Part shown: one piece after another, positions 1 through 5,494 of the stretch | How the letters are laid out: every line of letters begins with the position of its first letter | Numbering within the stretch: position 1 is the stretch's first letter | Assembly: GCA_049600855.1 (NCBI GenBank) | Contig: JBMYQA010000259.1 | Location: 1 to 8,982 of the forward strand | Origin: JBMYQA01 sp049600855 | GTDB lineage: Bacteria > Bacteroidota > Bacteroidia > Cytophagales > Flammeovirgaceae | Direction: 5' to 3' | DNA length: 8,982 bases | Made by a program: the position numbers and the translations under genes | Notes under the pieces: model-generated | Told to the model about the DNA's origin: nothing | Databases searched by the model: none | What the model saw: the letters and a program-made list of their open reading frames with translations, nothing else

Positions 1-663
1 ATCTCGATTTAAGACAAAAATTAAGAAATTATACAAAATTAAAATCCCCATGAGTCCCTGAAAAAGACCTTGTGTATAATTTCTACTTTCAATTTTTTTA
101 TGAAACTTGGAAGGCGTAGTGAGGGCAATTTTAAAATTTGGCTGAAAACCCGAAACATTTCGAATGCGGATGTAGATGGTCTTTCGTTCTTGGTATTTCA
201 GAAACAACGAAACTTTGGCTTCTCTGCCTTTTTTAATCTCTTTATTTTCTAAATCTTCAAAAAAACCCGCTTTCTTTTCAATGAATGATCCATCAGGCTG
301 TTCAATAAATACATCGACATATTCTTTGTAACCAGGATATAATATCCATTCGGCATCTTTTTGTACTTGATTATTTAGCGTTATTTTCCCCCAATACGTG
401 CTGTATGGATTAAGTTGTTGCTCAGGGTTACTTTGATAAAAAAAGCGCTCATTGAATCGACCAGACTGGATATCTTCTAGGGAAAGCGAATGATCTTGAT
501 CTTCTAACACCTCCAATGCTCTTCCTAAGTCATCATAACTATCTTTTAGCTCTGTAATGACGTATTGCCCCGCATAAATACTGCTAGGAACCCATAGCAA
601 TAGGCTTGCTAAGAGCATGGTAATAAGTAAAAAATGAGTTTTTGATGTAATATGAAAGCGCAT
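1..663 (-). CDS. 7TMR-DISM membrane sensor, N-terminal part (cut by window edge)
   Basis: An open frame runs from the ATG at 663-661 without a stop to base 1, giving 221 residues; the C-terminus is outside. Residues 1-31 look like a signal peptide (Lys/Arg start, hydrophobic stretch FLLITMLLASLLLW, Ala at 31). Residues about 33-185 resemble the 7TMR-DISM extracellular 2 domain, a beta-sandwich ligand-sensing domain: early 'LGRALEVLED', then 'STYWGKITLNN' and 'YVDVFIEQPDG'. Residues 198-218 (GLFQGLMGILILYNFLIFVL) form the first membrane helix of the seven-helix DISM block. In this family the missing part is usually a histidine kinase, GGDEF or LuxR-type output, so it probably senses a periplasmic ligand, perhaps a carbohydrate. 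Output type and ligand cannot be seen here. Family assignment is by pattern recognition. The short plus-strand frame at 70-252 is its shadow. Confidence 0.82.
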   Translation of the reverse strand, partial: MRFHITSKTHFLLITMLLASLLLWVPSSIYAGQYVITELKDSYDDLGRALEVLEDQDHSLSLEDIQSGRFNERFFYQSNPEQQLNPYSTYWGKITLNNQVQKDAEWILYPGYKEYVDVFIEQPDGSFIEKKAGFFEDLENKEIKKGREAKVSLFLKYQERKTIYIRIRNVSGFQPNFKIALTTPSKFHKKIESRNYTQGLFQGLMGILILYNFLIFVLNRD

Positions 664-689
664 TCAGCTTTATGAAATTTATAAAGGAA

Positions 690-697
690 TAAAGATA
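690..697 (-). promoter_or_regulatory. Possible -7 box for the 7TMR-DISM gene
   Basis: Read on the minus strand the bases are TATCTTTA, one mismatch (final A for G) from the Bacteroidota TAnnTTTG box, 26 bases before the start codon. No clear -33 TTG at the usual distance. The 664-837 interval must hold promoters for two divergent genes. Confidence 0.25.
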
Positions 698-732
698 GCA
701 GAGTCCGTTTAAAAAACTAGCATTATTCCAGA

Positions 733-741
733 TATACTTTG
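733..741 (+). promoter_or_regulatory. Possible -7 box for the DUF5685-like gene
   Basis: TATACTTTG resembles TAnnTTTG with one extra base between TA and TTTG. It lies about 95 bases before the preferred ATG at 838. A weaker alternative, TATATTG, is at 777-783. Weak evidence; listed because a promoter is needed here. Confidence 0.18.
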
Positions 742-837
742 GTTTAACATTTCCTAATTAAAGCAATCTGCCTTGATATATTGTGTGAATCTTGCCAATT
801 TAAAATAAATTCCTGTTTTCGTTCAAAAGAATTTGTT

Positions 838-2370
838 ATGATTGGTCATCTTCGCCCTTCTACTTGCAGTCTCGATCAGCAGACTCGAGCCACCTATCAA
901 AACTTTTATTGCTCCATTTGTGCCAGTTTAAGAGGACAATATTCACTCCCCTATACTTTATTTATCAATAATGAATTAACCCTCGTTTTGTTAGCATTTG
1001 AGGAAAATATGGCTGTAGAAACTGGCAAAACACGCTGCCCTTCGGCTGGCTTTACGCTAAAAAGACCCATTTCTAAAAATCATGCTGTTGATTTGGCTGC
1101 AAAGCTCTCCTTACTATTGGGCTGGGTGAAGGTGGTCGATTGGAATGCGGATAAGCCAGCTTTGTATAAAAAGGCGATTCAACAAACACTTCAACATAAA
1201 GTCAACCAAATTCTTCCCTCAATAGGATTGCGGTTTCAACAAATTCTTCAAGAGTACCTGTTACTAACTCAAGAAAATTCGCATGATTTTGAGTATGTCA
1301 ATCAACAAACAGGGTTATTGTCTAAACAAATCGCGATAGAAATTGGCCTAAAAACAAACACCTCTCAAGATAAAGTAGTCTTGGTCAGTGAACTCTTTCG
1401 CTTGTGTGGGCAGCTCATTTCCATTACAGATCACTTGGTTGATTTAGAAAAAGATCAGTTGGCTAATCAGTACAATCCCATCTTGGAAGATTCAAAAACC
1501 AATCTGATTCCCATTTCTACCGCCTATTCAAAACAATTACTTCAGTTTAATCGCCTCATTATTCAGTTACAGGAACTATCATCCATTTATCGCAAACAGG
1601 ACTACATTGCCCCAGCGTTTCATTCGAGTTTATTGCAAGCCATTTCCCGCATGAAAACAGAAGTCAAACAAAAACGCCCTAGCTTCATCGATCAACATAT
1701 AGTCGCCAATGAAGTGGTCATGGCTGCCGCTGGATGCGGCCCAGAATTAATCAATGAATGTGATTGCGCCCAAACGAGCAATTACTTTGACCAACAAGTA
1801 AGCCGATGCTGTTGCGAAGGCTGTAAAGGTTGTAAATGTCCTTGTGAAAATTGTGGTGGCGGTGGTTGCCAGTGTTGCAAAGGAGGTGGCTGTGGTGATT
1901 GCAATTGTAGTTGCGATATTTGTAGTAACTGTGGCAAGGGTTCAGGAGATTGTTGCAGCGGTTGTGGACACTGTTGTAATGATACGGGCAAAGGAAGTAG
2001 TTGCTGTGATGGTGGCTGCTGTTGCGATGGCTCTTCAGGAGGTGGCAGTGGCAACAATTACGAAGACTTCCAACGCTTAGAGGAACAAATGCAAGTGACG
2101 GATTCTTTAAATCAGTTGAAGGGAGTTCCGATGGATGAACAACTGAAAGCATCACTCAAAGCAGTGGAAAGTCTCAATAGCACACAATTGAAGGAACTGA
2201 ATCAATTGGTCGATAGTGTTGCCCAGCAAGACCCTGATCGATTAGAATCCATCAAAAAGCTGGTCGATACGATTCGACTCACAGAAACGAGTCAAAGCAC
2301 GAGCGATTTCTTTTTAGGTGACAAGGGCTTCGACATCATTAAAGAAACACTACAAGGAAAATCAAATTAA
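838..2370 (+). CDS. DUF5685-like protein with large cysteine-rich insert
   Basis: 510 residues from ATG 838. The frame can start at TTG 781 (19 more residues), but 'MIGHLRP' matches how DUF5685-type proteins begin, so 838 is preferred. Seen: an N-terminal CxxC (C25, C28 in 'FYCSICASL'), a helical body to about residue 295, and an acidic motif 'ITDHLVDLEKD' followed by 'NQYNP' (D198, D202, D206, N213-P214), as in DUF5685 proteins ('DAxDDxxKD...YNP'). Residues 300-396 hold 30 cysteines; 324-396 has 27 Cys in 73 residues with Gly/Lys/Asp spacers, no aromatic residue and one His. Residues 408-510 are a charged helical tail. No signal peptide or membrane helix, so probably cytosolic. The family's biochemical role is not known to me. 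The cysteine block suggests metal binding (metallothionein-like) or redox chemistry; this is inference. It faces the unknown pair at 2397-3307 tail to tail. Confidence 0.75.
   Translation: MIGHLRPSTCSLDQQTRATYQNFYCSICASLRGQYSLPYTLFINNELTLVLLAFEENMAVETGKTRCPSAGFTLKRPISKNHAVDLAAKLSLLLGWVKVVDWNADKPALYKKAIQQTLQHKVNQILPSIGLRFQQILQEYLLLTQENSHDFEYVNQQTGLLSKQIAIEIGLKTNTSQDKVVLVSELFRLCGQLISITDHLVDLEKDQLANQYNPILEDSKTNLIPISTAYSKQLLQFNRLIIQLQELSSIYRKQDYIAPAFHSSLLQAISRMKTEVKQKRPSFIDQHIVANEVVMAAAGCGPELINECDCAQTSNYFDQQVSRCCCEGCKGCKCPCENCGGGGCQCCKGGGCGDCNCSCDICSNCGKGSGDCCSGCGHCCNDTGKGSSCCDGGCCCDGSSGGGSGNNYEDFQRLEEQMQVTDSLNQLKGVPMDEQLKASLKAVESLNSTQLKELNQLVDSVAQQDPDRLESIKKLVDTIRLTETSQSTSDFFLGDKGFDIIKETLQGKSN
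1807..2025 (+). repeat. Low-complexity TGT/TGC-GGN tract coding the Cys/Gly-rich block
   Basis: Codons for residues 324-396 are mostly TGT, TGC and GGN with irregular Cys-Cys, Cys-x-Cys and Cys-x-x-Cys spacing. No exact tandem unit is visible; it reads as a degenerate sequence that could expand or contract by slippage. The region is clearly more G-rich than its surroundings. Long open frames on the other strand and in another plus frame across this tract are artefacts of this composition. Confidence 0.8.
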
Positions 2371-2427
2371 GCATATCAATTGACTAAGCTGCAATATTAA
2401 GCAGCCCAGTTTAACTCATTGATATGC
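2371..2427. terminator. Inverted repeat at the convergent gene ends, possible bidirectional terminator
   Basis: GCATATCAAT at 2371-2380, directly after the DUF5685-like stop, pairs perfectly with ATTGATATGC at 2418-2427. Inside lie GACT/AGTT (2382-2385 with 2408-2411, one G-T pair) and GCTGC/GCAGC (2388-2392 with 2401-2405) around an 8-base loop. The right arm lies inside the last codons of the minus-strand gene ending at 2397. There is no U-tract, so termination is inferred from position only. Confidence 0.4.
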
Positions 2428-2804
2428 ACTGTTTTAGGGCGTTGATCTCCCATTTTTCCTTTACATTGGCTTCTTAATTTCTTTTCCTTTTCGGAGATGG
2501 TTAAGGCAATGCTATCAATGTAGTCTTTTACAACATTTAAGGCTACTGCTTCATCAACTGATGTGGGACTACCGTTGTCATTATACCATCGCACACGTTT
2601 CATGTAAAAGGTATGTTGAATGTACTCGTTATATTCTTTGGCTCCGTTATTTCCAATCAACCATCGCCAAAGCAAACCAATGTCCTTTTTACCTACCAAA
2701 TGCAGTCCAAAAGTAATGTAAAAGTGCTTTTCAAAAGAGTTATCTGAGGTGTATTGATACCTGATGAAGTATTCTGGATGAATAATTTGAATTTTCTCAA
2801 TCAT
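2397..2804 (-). CDS. Unrecognised small protein, paralog A
   Basis: 135 residues from ATG 2804. I do not recognise the family. No signal peptide, membrane helix or cysteine motif is visible; it looks soluble, mixed alpha/beta, with a basic C-terminus. It aligns over most of its length with the product of 2885-3307: 'EKHF' (25-28), W46, 'YMKRVRWY' (67-74), 'SVDEAVALN' (82-90) and 'ALTIS' (100-104) match 'ERHF', W55, 'YVKEGVAWY', 'SVDEEIYLN' and 'ALSLS' there. A longer frame begins at TTG 2837 (11 more residues), and an AGGAGGT sequence lies 11 bases before that TTG. The ATG is preferred because the paralog alignment places both Met starts together. It follows its paralog on the same strand after about 80 bases, so co-transcription is likely. 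Confidence 0.72.
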   Translation of the reverse strand: MIEKIQIIHPEYFIRYQYTSDNSFEKHFYITFGLHLVGKKDIGLLWRWLIGNNGAKEYNEYIQHTFYMKRVRWYNDNGSPTSVDEAVALNVVKDYIDSIALTISEKEKKLRSQCKGKMGDQRPKTVHINELNWAA

Positions 2805-2848
2805 AACTTGTGTATTTGTGGTTAGTGAATGATGCAATCGTTTAGTTT

Positions 2849-2855
2849 ACCTCCT
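2849..2855 (-). promoter_or_regulatory. Shine-Dalgarno-like AGGAGGT upstream of paralog A
   Basis: Minus-strand AGGAGGT is a strong match to the anti-SD of 16S rRNA, unusual in this window. It lies 11 bases before TTG 2837 and 44 bases before ATG 2804. The spacing is long for the TTG and far too long for the ATG, so it is either a weak hint for the TTG start or chance. Confidence 0.25.
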
Positions 2856-2884
2856 AGAGATCGAGTTGTTTTGCGGATGCCTAT

Positions 2885-3307
2885 TTAAGTATATGCAGCT
2901 AATCTTTCCCGGTCTCTTGCGGATTGAATGTTGTTAATTAACAGTTGTATTCTTAAACACATTTTAGATAAAGATAAAGCTCCTGTATCTAAGGCTTTAA
3001 ATATTTGATTTAAGTAGATTTCTTCGTCTACAGAAGCTCGTTCCATGTCTTGTGCATGATACCAAGCCACGCCTTCTTTTACGTAGCCTTGTATAATCAC
3101 ACGCTGTTTTTTTTCCATTTCTACAGGAGCAAAAATCCGTTTCCAAAAACTTCGCGCTTTTTCTTGGAACTCTACTTCTACTGCTGCAAAAGCTACTTCA
3201 AAATGCCGCTCATTAAACTTATGTGATAAGCGCTTAAAGTGAATTACGTTTTCTAGTTGTATCAGTATTTCTTGTGTCATGTTTTCAGCTAAGCTGTTTA
3301 GAACCAT
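2885..3307 (-). CDS. Unrecognised small protein, paralog B
   Basis: 140 residues from ATG 3307, or 131 from the in-frame ATG 3280 (Met10). The alignment with paralog A, whose Met1 falls opposite Met10, and a possible -7 box at 3312-3318 both favour 3280; the coordinates give the longer form. Family not recognised. Seen: 'ERHFEVAF' (33-40), a basic-aromatic patch 'FWKRIF' (54-59), 'YVKEGVAWYH' (75-84), 'ASVDEEIYLNQIF' (91-103), and a C-terminal helix rich in Arg. No signal peptide or membrane segment. It is the first gene of the minus-strand pair. The invariant Trp-Tyr and Ser-Val-Asp-Glu positions shared with paralog A may be functional, but no activity can be named. Confidence 0.75.
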   Translation of the reverse strand: MVLNSLAENMTQEILIQLENVIHFKRLSHKFNERHFEVAFAAVEVEFQEKARSFWKRIFAPVEMEKKQRVIIQGYVKEGVAWYHAQDMERASVDEEIYLNQIFKALDTGALSLSKMCLRIQLLINNIQSARDRERLAAYT

Positions 3308-3311
3308 ACTA

Positions 3312-3318
3312 CAAGTTA
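3312..3318 (-). promoter_or_regulatory. Possible -7 box for the paralog pair
   Basis: Minus-strand TAACTTG is TAnnTTTG with one T missing. A start of transcription some 7 bases downstream would leave about 25 bases of leader before ATG 3280 but almost none before ATG 3307. Confidence 0.2.
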
Positions 3319-3412
3319 ATAAATGCTTCTTAGTTTCATTTCGAGTTTAAACATGTAAAATTATAACTAATTGATAATCAGGGTTTAATGTAAAATTTCA
3401 ATGTGTTTTCCT

Positions 3413-3432
3413 AATTAATTTCGGAATTAATT
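3413..3432. repeat. 20-base near-perfect palindrome between divergent genes
   Basis: AATTAATTTCGGAATTAATT reads the same on both strands except for one T/G pair near the centre. It lies in the 241-base interval between paralog B and lolD, about 80 bases before the lolD -7 box. It could be an operator for a dimeric regulator, but its AT-rich arms make chance or simple sequence bias plausible. Confidence 0.35.
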
Positions 3433-3510
3433 TTAGAATAGCTGGAGGCATTTGTTTACGAAATCACCATCAATTTTAAAAAGGAAGCCTAGAATTTTTG
3501 AGATTAATCG

Positions 3511-3518
3511 TAGATTTG
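3511..3518 (+). promoter_or_regulatory. -7 promoter box for lolD
   Basis: TAGATTTG is a perfect match to TAnnTTTG, 30 bases before the lolD ATG, giving a leader of roughly 25 bases. The nearest upstream TTTTG (3496-3500) is too close to be a normal -33 element, so only the -7 box is called. Confidence 0.5.
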
Positions 3519-3548
3519 GCGACTACACATTAAAGGACAAAAAATATT

Positions 3549-4199
3549 ATGCTGGAGGCAAAAGGGATTTTTAAAAAATATGGAAACTTAGCTGTACTTC
3601 AAGATGTGTCGCTAAAAGTGAATCAGGGCGAAGTGGTGAGTATTGTGGGGGCTTCAGGAGCAGGCAAGAGTACACTTCTTCACATTCTTGGCACACTCGA
3701 TTCGCCAGATCAAGGTCGGGTATTTATCGAAGGTACGGAAGTCTCCGCTTTAAGTAGAAATAAACTCGCTGCATTCAGAAATGAAAAAATTGGCTTTGTC
3801 TTCCAATTTCATAACCTCCTTCCTGAATTTACCGCCTTTGAAAATGTGTGTATGCCCGGCCTCATTAGCGGTATTGATACCACAATGGTGCATCAAAAAG
3901 CAGATGAATTATTTCATTTACTGAATTTATCTAAACGAAAAACGCATAAACCTTCCGAAATGTCGGGAGGAGAACAACAACGAACAGCAGTTGCACGCGC
4001 ACTTGTTAACTCGCCTTCCATTATTTTTGCAGACGAACCTAGTGGGAATTTAGACTCAAAAAATGCGAATGAACTTCATCGTTTATTTTTCAAATTACGG
4101 GAAGAGCTTTCCTATACTTTTGTGATTGTTACACATAATGAAGAGTTTGCAGAAATGGCTGATCGTAAACTCACCATGCTAGACGGACAAATCATCTGA
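3549..4199 (+). CDS. lolD: LolD-type ABC transporter ATPase (lipoprotein release)
   Basis: 216 residues, normal length for this class, from ATG 3549. All ATPase motifs are intact: Walker A GASGAGKST (34-42), Q-loop Q86, signature MSGGEQ (138-143), Walker B IIFADEP (158-164, catalytic E163), D-loop GNLDS (166-170) and switch H196. 'FQFHNLLPEFTAFENVCMP' (85-103) closely matches the LolD stretch FHHLLPDFTALENV, separating it from FtsE and MacB relatives. LolD hydrolyses ATP on the cytoplasmic face of the inner membrane to drive LolC/E-type permeases, which extract lipoproteins and hand them to LolA. No permease gene is adjacent; a stand-alone lolD is common in Bacteroidota. It has its own promoter box (3511-3518). 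After the stop lies a C7 tract (4231-4237) and no obvious terminator. A MacB-like export role is the main alternative. Confidence 0.9.
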   Translation: MLEAKGIFKKYGNLAVLQDVSLKVNQGEVVSIVGASGAGKSTLLHILGTLDSPDQGRVFIEGTEVSALSRNKLAAFRNEKIGFVFQFHNLLPEFTAFENVCMPGLISGIDTTMVHQKADELFHLLNLSKRKTHKPSEMSGGEQQRTAVARALVNSPSIIFADEPSGNLDSKNANELHRLFFKLREELSYTFVIVTHNEEFAEMADRKLTMLDGQII

Positions 4200-4297
4200 A
4201 ATTAATTTAATTCCTGATAAAAGTCAGCCGCCCCCCCAATTGCGCTCATCATCATTCCAAATGAAGCTTTAGATTTTTACACCATTACTATGTCCGA

Positions 4298-4336
4298 TAA
4301 GTTAGTTGGTAAGGCATGTTTTTGCTAACTAGCTTA
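4298..4336 (+). promoter_or_regulatory. 15-bp RNA hairpin upstream of the stress protein gene
   Basis: Bases 4298-4312 pair with 4322-4336 around a 9-base loop (GGCATGTTT). All 15 positions pair: 12 Watson-Crick and 3 G-U in RNA. No U-tract follows, so it is not a typical intrinsic terminator. It ends 35 bases before the ATG at 4372. It could be a 5' leader structure, a factor-assisted terminator for lolD, or an operator. A weak -7 box TAGATTTT (4270-4277) would place the hairpin in the leader. Confidence 0.45.
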
Positions 4337-4371
4337 AATAAGCAATTGTTGTCGAATTAGCGTCAAATATT

Positions 4372-5187
4372 ATGAGCGTGAAAAAAGTATTGCTTCCCAC
4401 TGATTTTTCAGAGAATGCATTTCATGGGATTTCTTATGGGATTCAATTATTAAAAAGCATACCCTGTGAATTTTATTTATTGCATACCTTCTATACTACA
4501 GATACGATTGGGGTATTGATTTCGGTTTTAGATATACTCGAAAAAGAAGCTAAGCAAGTTTTGCAACAAGAGGCTGATAAAATAAGTGCTACTTTTCCAG
4601 AGTTAGATTTAACCATTCATTGCGTCACACAATTAGGCTCTTTGAATGTAGCGGTGAAAGAATTCATTCAACAAGAAGACATCGACTTGGTGGTGATGGG
4701 TACAGAAGGGACTTCGGGTATCGATGAAGTTTTTTGGGGTTCCCATACCTCTAGGTTAATTCGAGAAATTAACTGCCCCATATTAGCCGTACCCAATCAT
4801 TATCCGTTCACCCCTCCAAAGGAAGTACTGATTGCCTTAGATTATGAAATGGAACAAAAGATGAATGGGCAGTTCACACCACTTCAAGAAATTATGGCTA
4901 GCTACCAACCTGAATTCACATTTTTAAATGTGTTAAGTCCTGAAGACGTGTACCAAGCAACAGATTTGCATCCTTCTTGGATAAAAAAATATGCTAATTC
5001 TACGAAGGTAATTGAATACAGTGAGGACGTTGTTAAAAGCATCGAAAAATACATAAGTCGCTGGTCTACAGATATGTTAGTAATGGTAGCCCATGATTAC
5101 AACTTCTATGAAAAGCTATTCCACAGAAGCCATACCAAAAAAGTTGTGGAGGAAACTTCTGTTCCAGTACTTGTATTACACAATTAA
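4372..5187 (+). CDS. Universal stress protein, two UspA domains
   Basis: 271 residues from ATG 4372, the usual length for tandem-domain UspA proteins. Domain 1 (about 1-142) begins 'KKVLLPTDFSENA' with the family's PTDFS pocket residues and carries the nucleotide-binding motif G-x2-G-x9-G-S (G110, G113, G123, S124 in 'MGTEGTSGIDEVFWGSHTS'), then 'CPILAVP'. Domain 2 (about 150-271) keeps the fold ('EVLIALDYE' start, 'VPVLVLHN' end), but the same loop reads 'VAHDYNFYEKLFHRSHTKKV' without the glycines, so only domain 1 is likely to bind ATP. These are cytosolic proteins linked to stress survival; the specific role here is unknown. There is 172 bases to lolD upstream, so separate transcription is plausible. 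Confidence 0.92.
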   Translation: MSVKKVLLPTDFSENAFHGISYGIQLLKSIPCEFYLLHTFYTTDTIGVLISVLDILEKEAKQVLQQEADKISATFPELDLTIHCVTQLGSLNVAVKEFIQQEDIDLVVMGTEGTSGIDEVFWGSHTSRLIREINCPILAVPNHYPFTPPKEVLIALDYEMEQKMNGQFTPLQEIMASYQPEFTFLNVLSPEDVYQATDLHPSWIKKYANSTKVIEYSEDVVKSIEKYISRWSTDMLVMVAHDYNFYEKLFHRSHTKKVVEETSVPVLVLHN

Positions 5188-5237
5188 ATGATCTATATTT
5201 ACAATCGTTAACAGAGTAGCAGATGGCACTCTTGTTC

Positions 5238-5266
5238 TTTTGTATTGAAATTCCAATCTAATTTTA
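5238..5266 (+). promoter_or_regulatory. Possible promoter of the first structured RNA
   Basis: TTTTG (5238-5242) is followed after 16 bases by TAATTTTA (5259-5266), one mismatch from TAnnTTTG. Transcription would start near 5272, exactly where the closing helix of the RNA candidate begins. The box also lies inside a short palindrome, AATCTAA-TT-TTAGATT (5255-5270). Confidence 0.35.
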
Positions 5267-5271
5267 GATTA

Positions 5272-5449
5272 TATAAAGATATTTCACCACTTCATGGTGC
5301 TTTCAATAACATCAATAGGTTATTGATTGAAAGATTGAATTCTCCTCGACATTTCAACAGTCTTTGATTGTTGGAATTGTTCAATGAGTTGTTCGCTTTA
5401 TGATTGTTCTAAAAACCTTCATCCTTTGGGTGGAGGTTTTTTTGTTTTT
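5272..5449 (+). ncRNA. Candidate structured small RNA ending in an intrinsic terminator
   Basis: Hand folding gives: P1 5272-5278 with 5396-5402 (7 bp, one G-U); P2 CACCA/TGGTG 5285-5289 with 5295-5299; P3 5300-5310 with 5319-5321 plus 5326-5333 (11 bp, 4-base bulge); P4 outer 5334-5339 with 5380-5385 and inner 5351-5359 with 5369-5377 (9 bp, one G-U). P2, P3 and P4 abut with no spacer inside P1, giving a four-way junction. The intrinsic terminator follows 8 bases after P1. There is no credible coding frame except a 24-codon hydrophobic one across the terminator. The alternative is simply a long 3' untranslated region of the stress protein mRNA. I do not recognise a known RNA family; 6S-like RNA was considered but the shape is not a single rod. 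Confidence 0.4.
5411..5449 (+). terminator. Rho-independent terminator
   Basis: AAAAACCTTCATCC (5411-5424) pairs with GGGTGGAGGTTTTT (5428-5441) over 14 positions, two of them G-U, with a 3-base TTT loop. It is followed by TTGTTTTT, giving a U-rich run. The A-run on the left arm means it could also work for minus-strand transcripts. It closes transcription from the stress protein gene or the RNA candidate and separates them from mcrBC. Confidence 0.85.
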
Positions 5450-5471
5450 AGTGCTTCTAGTATGGATTAAG

Positions 5472-5490
5472 TAGTTTTGGTTTATGTTTG
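5472..5490 (+). promoter_or_regulatory. Two tandem -7 boxes before the mcrBC leader
   Basis: TAGTTTTG (5472-5479) and TATGTTTG (5483-5490) both match TAnnTTTG perfectly, shortly after the terminator. The second would start transcription near 5496, the first base pairs of the nested structure at 5495-5609. No -33 TTG is visible at normal spacing. A weaker box, AACTTTTG (5594-5601), is closer to mcrB. Confidence 0.4.
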
Positions 5491-5494
5491 TACT

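Noticed and set aside
70..252. 60-residue plus-strand frame
   Set aside because: It overlaps the well-supported minus-strand 7TMR-DISM gene, has no family resemblance and no promoter; it is a shadow.
686..729. GGAATAA/TTATTCC inverted repeat between the divergent genes
   Set aside because: Only 7 bp with a 30-base spacer in AT-rich DNA; expected by chance.
781..837. TTG start adding 19 residues (with CESC) to the DUF5685-like protein
   Set aside because: The ATG at 838 starts exactly where the family's conserved MxGxxRP begins, and no ribosome binding site precedes the TTG.
1751..2155. Gln/Pro- and His/Asn-rich frames on the minus strand (1751-2155 and 1782-2057) and a Val/Ala-rich plus frame (1844-2080)
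   Set aside because: They are other-frame readings of the TGT/TGC-GGN tract of the cysteine block; their composition follows directly from that tract.
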